Source of the DNA: JBBROS01 sp965213855
GTDB taxonomy: Bacteria > Pseudomonadota > Alphaproteobacteria > Acetobacterales > Acetobacteraceae
Assembly: GCA_965213855.1 (NCBI GenBank)
Contig: CBDCAA010000011.1
Coordinates: forward strand, 558,001-622,000
DNA length: 64,000 nucleotides
Direction: 5' to 3'
A program made the translations under genes and the position numbers. The notes beneath the pieces were generated by a model that saw nothing but the letters and a program-made list of their open reading frames with translations, had not been told where the DNA came from and searched no databases. The stretch's first letter is position 1. The number at the start of each line of letters is the position of its first letter. Positions 7,940-15,641 of the stretch are shown here, in pieces.

Positions 7940-9256
7940 TCACTGACGCCCATCGTCATCCCGGGCGATGGCATGGAAGAACCCGCCCGTGACGCGGCCG
8001 CGGGCGCCCCCGGCGGCGCCGATCGGGGCGCCTTGGCCATCGGTGAGGCTGGCGAGCGGCGGGTCGGCTCCAGGATCGGTGCAGGTCGCATAGTGGAACT
8101 CGTGCCCGCGCAGGGCCGTGCCGGCCGGGCCCAGTGCGCTGGGCGCAAACGTGGTCGCCGCGCGATAGCCGAGGGTCAGGCGGCGCCGGGCGAAGCTCGT
8201 CGTGTGCCCGAGCAGGCCGGCCATGGGGTGGGTGACGCCGTCCGCGTCCTGGAGTGCCGCGCCCAGGGCCATGTAGCCGCCGCACTCGCCATGGACCGGT
8301 TTCGCTTGAGCGAATGAGCGTAGGCCGTCCCGATAGGCCGCGGCGGCGGCGAGGGCAGGGGCGTGCAGCTCCGGGTAGCCGCCCGGGAGCCAGCAGGCGT
8401 CGGCGTCGGCCGGCGGCGGCTCATTGGCGAGGGGGCTGAACGGGAGAAGTTCGGCGCCAGCCGCGCGCCAACCCGCGAGAAGGTGGGGGTAGACGAAGCT
8501 GAAGGCGGCGTCCCGGGCGAGGGCGATGCGCTGCCCGGGCGGCGGCAGGGCGGCGGCCGGACCCGACCGCACCAGGAGCGGGGCGGCACCGGTTACGATC
8601 GCGTCGAGGTCGAGGCAGCGCTCGGCCATGTCGGCGAGGGCGGCGAGATGTGCGTCGAGACCCGGGTGCTCCCGGGCCTGGACGAGGCCGAGGTGCCGTT
8701 CAGGCAAAGTGAGCGCCGGGTCGCGCGGGATTGCGCCCAGGACGGGAAGGCCGATCATGCCAAGGGCCGCCTCGATTCCGGCGCGGTGGCGGACGCTGCC
8801 TACGCGGTTGAGGATCACGCCGCCGACGCGCACGCTTGGGCGGTAGCGGTTCAGGCCGAGCGCGACGGCGGCGGCCGTCTGCGACTGGCCGGAGACGTCG
8901 AGCACGAGGAGCACTGGCAGGCCGAATCGTTCCGCCAGGTCGGCCGAGGCGCCGGTGCGGCCGGATGGGGCGTCGACGCCGTCGAACAGGCCCATGGCAC
9001 TCTCGACGATCAGCAAGCCGTCGCCGGCAATCAGGCCGTCGAGCAGGGCGGGCGGCATGGCCCAGGAGTCGAGGTTGGTGCCGGGCTGGCCGGAGGCGGC
9101 GGCGTGGAAGGCCGGGTCGATGTAGTCGGGACCGGACTTGGCGGTGCGGACGGGGATGCCACGGCGGCGCAGGGCGGCGACGAGGCCGAGGGTGACGGTG
9201 GTCTTGCCGGCGCCGGAGCGGGGGGCGGCGACGAGCCAGCCGGTCGGGCCGGTCAC
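7940..9256 (-). CDS. cobB: Cobyrinate a,c-diamide synthase
   Basis: The 438-residue enzyme uses ATP and glutamine to amidate the a and c side chains of cobyrinic acid or its hydrogenobyrinic analogue in vitamin B12 synthesis. It has an N-terminal P-loop domain (APRSGAGKTT, residues 11-20), the cobyrinate-binding motif KSGPDYIDPAFH, and a C-terminal class I glutamine amidotransferase domain with nucleophile C325 (in HGECGGY) and H428 (in GGFFHA). The start is GTG at 9256, overlapping the stop of the upstream VOC gene (GTGA). Sequence alone does not show whether it acts in the cobalt-early or cobalt-late route; the neighbouring cbiD favours the cobalt-early wording. Confidence 0.95.
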   Translation of the reverse strand: MTGPTGWLVAAPRSGAGKTTVTLGLVAALRRRGIPVRTAKSGPDYIDPAFHAAASGQPGTNLDSWAMPPALLDGLIAGDGLLIVESAMGLFDGVDAPSGRTGASADLAERFGLPVLLVLDVSGQSQTAAAVALGLNRYRPSVRVGGVILNRVGSVRHRAGIEAALGMIGLPVLGAIPRDPALTLPERHLGLVQAREHPGLDAHLAALADMAERCLDLDAIVTGAAPLLVRSGPAAALPPPGQRIALARDAAFSFVYPHLLAGWRAAGAELLPFSPLANEPPPADADACWLPGGYPELHAPALAAAAAYRDGLRSFAQAKPVHGECGGYMALGAALQDADGVTHPMAGLLGHTTSFARRRLTLGYRAATTFAPSALGPAGTALRGHEFHYATCTDPGADPPLASLTDGQGAPIGAAGGARGRVTGGFFHAIARDDDGRQ

Positions 9257-9666
9257 CCGGTGGTTGCCCCCGGCGGGTCGCGATGCACCATGTGCAGCTT
9301 ATTGCCGTCGGGATCGCGGACGTAGGCGCCGTAATAGTCGGAGGCATAATGCGGGCGAAGGCCGGGGGCGCCTTCGTCCGTCCCGCCATGGGCGAGGGCA
9401 GCGGCATGGGCGGCGTCGACGGCGGCCGGTGCCGGGGCGGCAAAGGCGAGCATGGTGCCGTTTCCGGCGGTGGCGGGGTTGCCATCGAACGGGAGGGAGA
9501 CGAACACGGTCGGCCGGGCTTGGCCGGGTAGGGCGAAGGCAACCATCGGCGGCCCGCCGTCGGGCCCGGTCGGGCGTTCGGTCAAGCCGAGGGGGGCCAG
9601 GACGGCACGATAGAACTCGGCGGAGCGGGCGAGGTCGGTGGACCCGATCGTCACGTGGTGGAACAT
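9253..9666 (-). CDS. VOC-family (glyoxalase/bleomycin-resistance-like) protein
   Basis: The 137-residue protein has the vicinal-oxygen-chelate fold signature: FHHVTIGSTDLARSAEFYRAVLAPLGL at the N-terminus, a second beta-alpha-beta unit, and the closing YYGAYVRDPDGNKLHMV motif. The first His (about H4) and a C-terminal His can serve as metal ligands. The family covers glyoxalases, dioxygenases and resistance proteins, so no substrate is assigned. It lies directly upstream of, and is coupled to, cobB. That looks like co-transcription of convenience, since VOC proteins have no known role in B12 synthesis. Confidence 0.88.
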   Translation of the reverse strand: MFHHVTIGSTDLARSAEFYRAVLAPLGLTERPTGPDGGPPMVAFALPGQARPTVFVSLPFDGNPATAGNGTMLAFAAPAPAAVDAAHAAALAHGGTDEGAPGLRPHYASDYYGAYVRDPDGNKLHMVHRDPPGATTG

Positions 9667-9841
9667 CGGCTTTGCGCTCCTTCGTCGGGCAAATTAGGAC
9701 GGCCGGAGCGTCTGGCCAACTGTTGGGTGACGGCCGGAACCACGGCGGGCTGTTCGCACGGCGACGCCTTGGGCGGCCACCCCGATCCAGCGCCGACCGA
9801 GGGAGGGGCGAAGAACGGGGGCCGAGCGCTATATAGCGGGG

Positions 9842-10963
9842 ATGGTGGCGTTGCGGCGGGGGTGGACGACGGGGGCTTGCGCGGCGGCTGCGGCGAAGGC
9901 GGCTTATGCCGGCCTGCTGACGGGCGTGTTCCCGGATCCGGTCGAGATCGCGTTGCCACGGGGCGGACGGGTGGCATTCACGCTGGCGGAGGCGCGGCTG
10001 GACGGGGGCCGGGGTTACGCGGCGATCGTGAAGGATGCCGGCGACGACCCCGACGTGACGCACGGGGCGCTGGTGCAGGTGTGGGTGGGGCACGGGGCGG
10101 CCGGTGTCGCATTCCTGGCGGGACCGGGGGTGGGGACCATCACGCGGCCCGGGCTGCCGCTGCCGCCGGGGGAGCCGGCGATCAACCCGGTGCCGCGGGC
10201 GATGATCGCGGCTGCGCTGGCCGAGGTCCGCGCGGAGGTGGCGGCGACGGTGACGGTGGGTGTCGAGGACGGGGCAGCGCTTGCGTTGCGGACGCTGAAC
10301 GGGCGGCTGGGGATCGTCGGTGGGCTGTCGATCCTGGGGACGACGGGGATCGTGGTGCCGTATTCCTGTGCGGCGTGGGTGGACACGATCCATCGCGGGA
10401 TCGACGTCGCGCGGGCCATGGGCCTGGAGCATGTGGCGGGGGCGACCGGGTCGACGTCGGAGGCGGCGGTGGCCCGGCGGCATGGGCTGCCGGAGGTGGC
10501 GCTGCTGGAGATGGGGGATTTCGCGGGGGGGATGCTGAAATATCTGCGCGCCCATCCGGTGCCGCGGGTGAGCATCGCCGGGGGCGTGGCGAAGATGACG
10601 AAGCTGGCGCAGGGACGGCTGGACCTGCACTCGAAGCGGGGGGCCGTGGACATGGCGGCGCTGGCGCGGTGGGCTGCGGCGGCTGGCCCGGCCGTGGCGG
10701 GAGCGAACACGGTGGCCGAGGCGTTCGCGCTGTGCCCGGCGCTGGGCGACGCGGTGGCGGCAGGGGCTTGGGAAACGGCGGCGGCCGTGCTGCGCGGGAC
10801 GGCCGTCGATCTGGAGGTGGTGGTGTTCGACCGGTCGGGCGCGCTGATGGGAGCGACGCCGTTCCGGGCGGTCTATAAGCCGCGCCGAGCAAGGGTGCCC
10901 TTCGCAGCCTGCGGTCGGGATAATAGTAGAAGCCGATTCCGGCCCAGCGGGGGTCTAGCCTAA
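9842..10963 (+). CDS. cbiD: Cobalt-precorrin-5B (C1)-methyltransferase CbiD with an aberrant C-terminus
   Basis: The 373-residue protein begins with the CbiD hallmark RRGWTTGACAAAAAKAA and contains PGVGTITRPGLPLPPGEPAINPVPR, which identify the C1-methyltransferase of the cobalt-early B12 pathway. The enzyme core ends near residue 345 (VVVFDRSGALMGATPF). The last ~28 residues are Arg-rich and arise because the frame runs through a degraded copy of the 3' end of the neighbouring minus-strand gene; its TAA overlaps that gene's stop. The palindrome CGCTATATAGCG lies at 9827-9838, only 3 bp before the ATG, so transcription may start almost at the start codon. No cobalamin riboswitch is visible in the 175 bp upstream. 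Confidence 0.93.
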   Translation: MVALRRGWTTGACAAAAAKAAYAGLLTGVFPDPVEIALPRGGRVAFTLAEARLDGGRGYAAIVKDAGDDPDVTHGALVQVWVGHGAAGVAFLAGPGVGTITRPGLPLPPGEPAINPVPRAMIAAALAEVRAEVAATVTVGVEDGAALALRTLNGRLGIVGGLSILGTTGIVVPYSCAAWVDTIHRGIDVARAMGLEHVAGATGSTSEAAVARRHGLPEVALLEMGDFAGGMLKYLRAHPVPRVSIAGGVAKMTKLAQGRLDLHSKRGAVDMAALARWAAAAGPAVAGANTVAEAFALCPALGDAVAAGAWETAAAVLRGTAVDLEVVVFDRSGALMGATPFRAVYKPRRARVPFAACGRDNSRSRFRPSGGLA

Positions 10964-11013
10964 GCCGCGCCGAGAAGGGTGCCCTTCGCAGCCTGCGGAT
11001 AGTAGTAGAAGCC
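10876..11013. repeat. Imperfect direct repeat (59 and 53 bp) at the cbiD/unknown-gene junction
   Basis: Copy 1 (10876-10934) and copy 2 (10961-11013) share nearly all of a ~55-bp sequence. Copy 2 is the genuine 3' end, including the stop, of the minus-strand gene ending at 10960; its product ends EGFYYYPQAAKGTLLGAA. Copy 1 encodes the same peptide on the minus strand (GFYYYP, then a frameshifted remainder) but has small insertions and a lost stop. The parsimonious reading is a relic of a second copy of that gene's 3' end, left by tandem duplication or recombination. Confidence 0.85.
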
Positions 11014-12153
11014 CTCGATCAGCTCCGTTGCCCAGCCGGGGCCGCGGGCCTGGATTTCAGCGCGATGATCGCCGAGGGCGGCGCCGTCGGCGTTGATGCA
11101 GCCGACCTGCAGCGCGGCGCAGGTGCGCACGACCAATTCCTCCGCCCGGTTGCGGAGGCCGGTCACCTTCTCCTCGGCAAAGCCGTCGGGCCAGGTCGCA
11201 CGAGGGACATGATTGAGCATGAGGTCGGCCAGCAGCCAGGCGGTGAAGCCGAAAGTCGCCGCGCGGTAGAGGGCTTCGGCGTGGCGCTCCGCTCCCGCCG
11301 CGGCCAAGGCCTCATCCTTCGCAGCACGGGATTGGTCGAGCGCGGTCTCGGTCGCTTGCAGCACCAGCCCGGCAAGCCCCGCGTTGGCGTAACGCAGGAC
11401 AAGGCTGTGCAGCATCCGTTCGGGTTCGAAGCTGGAGTCCGAGCCATCCATCGACAGCCGCATGAGCCGGTCGGCGTCGGGCGTCCCTTGCGGCAGCAGC
11501 TCCGCCAGCATGCAGCGCGTGAAGCCGATTGCGCACAGCCAGCCGTCTGCGGCGTAACCGGCGCGGCGGTCGGCGATTTCGGCCAGGGAATCCTTCAGCA
11601 CCTGGAGCGGGGAGGTCTTGCCAAGCGCCTCGATGGCGGTCGCCTGGTGCTGCCGCAGCACGGATGCGTTGTAGGACGGCATGGTCGCGGCAATGCAGCC
11701 TTCCAGCCTACGGCCGAACTGCCCGACCTGTTGCCGCAGGGCAGGTGGACAGGTGAAAAGGGGATCGGGGCTGTTCCCGACCGGCCTTACGGGCTCGCTC
11801 AGGAGCAGGTGCCGCGCGTCTGCGGCGGCGGCGCGCACGGCGCCGAGCAGCCGGCCCGGGGGCGCCAGCTTGATCGTGAGGATTTCGGAGTCGGGCACGT
11901 CCGCCGGGCGGGTCCGGGTGTAGAAGTGCCGCTTGCCGCGCGGGCCGATGTAGGCATAGCCGAGGCCGACGCGGAGCCAAGTGCCTTCCGGACGATCCTC
12001 GTCGACCGGCGGCGGGCGGCGGTCCAGGAAGCGGGCGGCCGTCTCGCCGTAACCCTGGTCGGTGAAGCCGGGGATCGTAGCGACCAGGGTCCGGGCCAGC
12101 TGTTCGGCGAAACGGCGCCAGTTCTGGAGATGCTCCTCGTCGTCGGGCGTCAC
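10960..12153 (-). CDS. Protein of unknown function (397 aa), partner of a small helical protein
   Basis: I do not recognise this family. The product is soluble-looking, with no signal peptide or clear membrane span. The N-terminal ~110 residues have a beta-rich stretch (GTWLRVGLGYAYIGPRGKRHFYTRTR) followed by ILTIKLAPPGRLLGAV. The C-terminal two thirds is helical with conserved-looking Trp/Tyr/Cys positions, and it ends EGFYYYPQAAKGTLLGAA. It starts with GTG at 12153, inside the stop of the upstream small gene (GTGA), so the two are translated together. A frameshifted copy of its last ~18 codons lies just beyond its 3' end. A two-gene conflict, toxin or regulatory module is possible but unsupported. 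Confidence 0.7.
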   Translation of the reverse strand: MTPDDEEHLQNWRRFAEQLARTLVATIPGFTDQGYGETAARFLDRRPPPVDEDRPEGTWLRVGLGYAYIGPRGKRHFYTRTRPADVPDSEILTIKLAPPGRLLGAVRAAAADARHLLLSEPVRPVGNSPDPLFTCPPALRQQVGQFGRRLEGCIAATMPSYNASVLRQHQATAIEALGKTSPLQVLKDSLAEIADRRAGYAADGWLCAIGFTRCMLAELLPQGTPDADRLMRLSMDGSDSSFEPERMLHSLVLRYANAGLAGLVLQATETALDQSRAAKDEALAAAGAERHAEALYRAATFGFTAWLLADLMLNHVPRATWPDGFAEEKVTGLRNRAEELVVRTCAALQVGCINADGAALGDHRAEIQARGPGWATELIEGFYYYPQAAKGTLLGAA

Positions 12154-12575
12154 CCAATGACCAGCAGCGCTTGCTGGCGCACTTTGGCGGCAAGGCTGGC
12201 GGCCTCCTGCGTGGAGAGCATCGTGGTGAGCTGGTGGCTCAATTCAGCCTCGATCTTGGCGGCATTGGCATCGCGCTCCGGGGCCGGCACTTGCCGGGCG
12301 GCGGCGATGGCCTGGTCCGCGGCCGGGTCTGCGGGCGTGTCCCCGTGCATGGCGCGCTTGATCGCGTCGATCACCTTGGTCGCGATCTCCTTGCCGAACG
12401 TCTGTCCGGCGCCGCCGGCGACGCCCCCGGCGAAGATGGTGATCGCGGCCTCGGCGACGTGCAGGAGGGTGATCCCGTCGAAGAAGTTTCGCTCGTCGGC
12501 TCCGGCAAATGCGTCAACCTGGTCCCTCAGCGCGGGCACGAGCGCCTGGGCAGCCTCTTCGATCGATGTCGACAC
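12150..12575 (-). CDS. Small helical protein of unknown function with a glycine-rich hydrophobic centre
   Basis: From the GTG at 12575 the product is 141 residues. This start is chosen because GGGAGGAA lies 6 nt upstream; the longer open frame to 12689 is Pro/Cys-rich and implausible. Residues about 35-65 form an Ala/Gly-rich hydrophobic stretch (LLHVAEAAITIFAGGVAGG then GQTFGKEIATKVIDAIK) that could be a membrane-inserting hairpin or a core helix. The C-terminal half is a charged amphipathic helix (IEAELSHQLTTMLSTQEAASLAAKVRQQ). It is coupled to the 397-aa unknown gene by a 4-base overlap. I assign no function. Confidence 0.7.
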   Translation of the reverse strand: MSTSIEEAAQALVPALRDQVDAFAGADERNFFDGITLLHVAEAAITIFAGGVAGGAGQTFGKEIATKVIDAIKRAMHGDTPADPAADQAIAAARQVPAPERDANAAKIEAELSHQLTTMLSTQEAASLAAKVRQQALLVIG

Positions 12576-12722
12576 CGCGCGTTCCTCCCGTTTCCGGCAG
12601 CGTAACGGCGGGCACGCAGGTGGGCAACCGCGTTTGGGCGGGCTTGCTTCCGACCGACCTGCGTCATCGCAGGCTGGGCTATGCTGCACCGGAGCCGGGT
12701 GTCGGCGCGCCGGTCGGTCTCG

Positions 12723-13346
12723 CTAGGCAGCTTTGCGCCGTCCCCAGACGGCCAGCATGCCGCCCAGCGATGCCGACATCAGGAGCAGCGTGCTCGGCTC
12801 CGCGACATTGAACGTCTCGGTCACAGTGTAGCCGATGACGCTGTTGTCTTCGAGGTTACCCCCGACACGATCGGTGAGGATGGAGTAGGGTTGAAATTCG
12901 AGATCATTGTCCCCGAGCAGGAACGGGGTGACGTCTCTCAGTTCAAAGAACTCGTCAAACCCGAATGTCCCGGTCAACGACTTACCGTCCCGGCTCCGCA
13001 CGCTTTGAGTGCCGAGGTCCACACGCACGGTGCCGTCGGGCGAGTAAAAGAAGAACGTGTTGGCGATCGTGTAGGTCTGGGTAACGGCGAAGGGCACGGG
13101 TCCAGATTGCGTCACCGTATAGTTGCCAGAACCCCGCACCTCGATCTCGACGTTCGACAAGGTGCCAAAGGGGCCTTGCCCCGCTGCAAGATCGAACGCC
13201 GGCAGGTTCGGGCTGATCGGCATGTTATAACTCGCGTCCAACTGCACTGGATATGCCGACACGCTTTGACTGTAGGTTTGCGCGTGCGTAGCCGTCGCCA
13301 TAGCGCAAGCGGCTGCGATGCCAAATAGCGCCGCGTCTAATTTCAT
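12723..13346 (-). CDS. PEP-CTERM sorting-domain protein (207 aa)
   Basis: The protein has an N-terminal signal peptide (LFGIAAACAMATATHAQ, cleavage near residue 22) and a C-terminal PEP-CTERM signal: AEPSTLLL, hydrophobic residues and the basic tail WGRRKAA. The middle is a beta-rich, aromatic Thr/Ser domain (GNYTVTQSGPVPFAVTQTYTI...TGTFGFDEFFELRDVTPFL), consistent with a choice-of-anchor type extracellular domain. It is expected to be exported, processed by an exosortase and held at the surface. The start has GGAG 9 nt upstream. It lies close to a glycosyltransferase/deacetylase pair, which fits the usual link between PEP-CTERM proteins and exopolysaccharide. No exosortase gene is in the window. 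Confidence 0.85.
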   Translation of the reverse strand: MKLDAALFGIAAACAMATATHAQTYSQSVSAYPVQLDASYNMPISPNLPAFDLAAGQGPFGTLSNVEIEVRGSGNYTVTQSGPVPFAVTQTYTIANTFFFYSPDGTVRVDLGTQSVRSRDGKSLTGTFGFDEFFELRDVTPFLLGDNDLEFQPYSILTDRVGGNLEDNSVIGYTVTETFNVAEPSTLLLMSASLGGMLAVWGRRKAA

Positions 13347-13481
13347 AGATTCTACTCCAATTCGGGTCTGCGGCGAGGCTTGCCGGGTGGCACAGCGAAG
13401 TCTGTGCTTCGGACAATGAACGTTAACTTCTCCTCAGTTCATCTGACAAGCGCTTTGCGTGCACAAACTGTGTCTTCGCCT

Positions 13482-14654
13482 TCAGCTTACGTCAGTCACG
13501 TAGGGTGGCGCTCGGCGCCGGGGCGTTGTCAGGCTGGACGGCTCGGGCAGGTCGCAAGCATTGGCCGGCGCTGCCGATGCGGGCTGCACGACAGAGGGTT
13601 GCAGCCGGGCTTCGGACCCCGTGCCTGAGACAATGGATTGGCGGGCCGGGCCGCGGTAGCCGCCGCGGAGCGCCTTGCGGGTGATAGTCGGGAGCTGGCG
13701 GGCGGCTTCGCGGGCGACCAGGAGCGGGGTGTGCCGGTCCTGTGCGAGCAGGCGGAGCGCCTCGGGGATGCGGCGCTGCTTCACCGCGTCGGTGACGCTG
13801 CGGTAGCGCTGGAGCTGCCGGGTCTTTCGCCGGTGCAGCAGCAGCGCGCGGCGGAGCGCCGGGTCCGCGACGAGCAACGGGTCGTTCAGCATGGCCGTGT
13901 CGAGGTCCTCGATCCGGCGCAGGTCGGCCGCGGTCTGAACCTGGGTGAGCGAGCCGGAGCGGACGGCGTAGCCATAGAGTGCGTCGGGCAGCAGCCACCA
14001 GCGGGCACCGGCGCGGAGGCACTGCATATAGAGGATGAAGTCTTCGCCGAAGCGGTTGCGCACGTCGTAATCGAGGCGGTGGCGAGCCAGGAAGTCGCGT
14101 CGGATCATCGGCTGCAGGAAGCCGTAGCTGGCGACCGGATGCGCGGCGGCAGACGCGTTGCCGAGGACGAACTCGGCCATCGGTAGCGGGCGCGGCCGTG
14201 TGAGCTGCCGAGGCGGGATGAGCGGGTAGGGCGCCGCGCATTGCGGGCGGACGAGGACGTTGTCGGATACCATGTCGGCTTCGTGCGCGGCCGCGAGGTC
14301 GAGCAGGCGTCGCAGCCGGGCCGGATCGAACCGGTCGTCGGCGTCAAGCGTCGCGATCCAGGTGCCTGACGCAATCCGGAGCGCCGCGTTGCGGGCGGCG
14401 GCCGGACCGGCGTTGCGCGGCAGGTGCAGGACCTGCAGGCGAGGATCGCGCTGGGCAAGTGCCGCGAGGCGAATGGCGGTGCGGTCGGTCGAGCCATCGT
14501 CGACGGCGACGACTTCGATGCGCGACTCGGTTTGGCGCAGGGCCGAGCGGACGGCGTCGCAAACGAAACCCTCGCCGTTATAGACCGGGACGATCACGGA
14601 GACGCGGCACCGATCGGGGCGGGCATGGTCCATCCGGTCGGCCGCGCCGGTCAT
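13482..14654 (-). CDS. Glycosyltransferase family 2 protein
   Basis: From the ATG at 14654 the product is 390 residues with a GT-A fold domain: VSVIVPVYNGEGF at about 18-30, VDDGSTD at 51-57 and the metal-binding DADDRFD at 104-110. An acceptor-side FGEDFILYMQCLRAGARW segment follows. It should transfer a sugar from a nucleotide sugar to a polysaccharide, lipid or cell-surface acceptor in the cytoplasm. The C-terminal ~130 residues are basic and of unknown fold. It overlaps the upstream PIG-L deacetylase gene by 4 bases (ATGA), and the pair probably acts on the same glycan. The long in-frame extension upstream of 14654 is antisense shadow of that gene. Confidence 0.88.
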   Translation of the reverse strand: MTGAADRMDHARPDRCRVSVIVPVYNGEGFVCDAVRSALRQTESRIEVVAVDDGSTDRTAIRLAALAQRDPRLQVLHLPRNAGPAAARNAALRIASGTWIATLDADDRFDPARLRRLLDLAAAHEADMVSDNVLVRPQCAAPYPLIPPRQLTRPRPLPMAEFVLGNASAAAHPVASYGFLQPMIRRDFLARHRLDYDVRNRFGEDFILYMQCLRAGARWWLLPDALYGYAVRSGSLTQVQTAADLRRIEDLDTAMLNDPLLVADPALRRALLLHRRKTRQLQRYRSVTDAVKQRRIPEALRLLAQDRHTPLLVAREAARQLPTITRKALRGGYRGPARQSIVSGTGSEARLQPSVVQPASAAPANACDLPEPSSLTTPRRRAPPYVTDVS

Positions 14655-15499
14655 GGCGGAGCTGGCTGGAGGGCGGGCCGAGCCAGGGCAGCGATCCGGC
14701 GGCGGGCCGTCTGGTTGCAGGCGATATAGGCCTCCGTCCCGGTCAGCATCCGGTCGAGCTGGCCGTCGTCGAGCCCGAAGGCGGCGCTGCCGAGGCTGTT
14801 CAGGGCCTTGATCTGCGACACGTGCTGCATCACCGCGCGCCGCTTCCGCTCGATCAACGGGCCAAGGCGGAGCGTGCAGCCGACTGGGCGGAGTGCGGGC
14901 ATCAGCGCGTTTGCCGGCAGCATGAGGGCCCAGACAGGATAGGCGAACAACGCGGCACCGGTCTGGCGAGCGGCTTCGATCCCGTAATGATAGGTGGCCA
15001 CGTGATCGGGGTGCGGATCGAACTCCCAGCTGACGAGGATGGTCCTGGCCTTGGCCTCGCGAACGAGGGCTGCGGCTCGGCCGCCGAACTGGCGTCGTGC
15101 GGGGCCGCGCCGGTCGGCGGCGCCGTCGGGGATGGACCAGAAGTGCAGATGCGGCTCGGGGACGCCGAGAATCGCGGCCGCCTCCACAGTCTCGGCGCGG
15201 CGGCAACGGATCAGCGCAGCCGCATCGGGTGGGGCATGGCGGGCGCCAGCGCCGTTCGTGACGACGACAATCTGGATCGGGATCCCTGCCTCAGTTGCTG
15301 CGGCAATCAGGCCGCCACAGCCCAGGCTTTCATCATCGGGATGCGGCGCCAGGATAAGTGCTGGTGCGGCAGACAGAATGCCCGTCACGGTTGCCGTTTG
15401 AAGTGCCTCCACGCGGCCAAGTATTCGACCAGCACGGGATGGACCATATCGTAAGCAGCGTGCAAAGCGGGCGATACGCCGCACAATCCGGCCTTCCAA
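14651..15499 (-). CDS. PIG-L family deacetylase
   Basis: The 282-residue protein has the PIG-L/LmbE metal-site motif PHPDDE at 52-57 and the second ligand motif HPDH at 163-166. Members are zinc-dependent deacetylases of N-acetylglucosamine-type groups on glycans, lipids or small molecules. Its stop overlaps the start of the GT2 gene, so a joint role in modifying a surface sugar is likely. The start is TTG at 15499; residues before about 45 are basic (RIVRRIARFARCLRYG) and may place the enzyme at the membrane surface. The substrate is not determinable from sequence. Confidence 0.88.
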   Translation of the reverse strand: MEGRIVRRIARFARCLRYGPSRAGRILGRVEALQTATVTGILSAAPALILAPHPDDESLGCGGLIAAATEAGIPIQIVVVTNGAGARHAPPDAAALIRCRRAETVEAAAILGVPEPHLHFWSIPDGAADRRGPARRQFGGRAAALVREAKARTILVSWEFDPHPDHVATYHYGIEAARQTGAALFAYPVWALMLPANALMPALRPVGCTLRLGPLIERKRRAVMQHVSQIKALNSLGSAAFGLDDGQLDRMLTGTEAYIACNQTARRRIAALARPALQPAPP

Positions 15500-15641
15500 C
15501 CTGTGTTACCGGATGCTTGATGCTCGGGCGGAGGGTTGTCAATGATCTGGAAGACGTACGCCGCTACTGTTGCTCACCCGCGAGTGCAGGAAGCCGACTG
15601 ATGTATTGCTTTCGCCGGCAGGTGTCCTGTGCGAGCAGATC

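Noticed and set aside
7560..7943. 127-codon minus-strand frame between xthA and cobB
   Set aside because: It overlaps the better-looking plus-strand hypothetical, and its Arg/Pro/Leu-rich product looks like antisense.
13347..13481. Possible sigma-54 (-24/-12) promoter around TGGCAC, as known for some PEP-CTERM genes
   Set aside because: The TGGCAC lies on the wrong strand for the PEP-CTERM gene, and the TTGC half-site is not at the required spacing.
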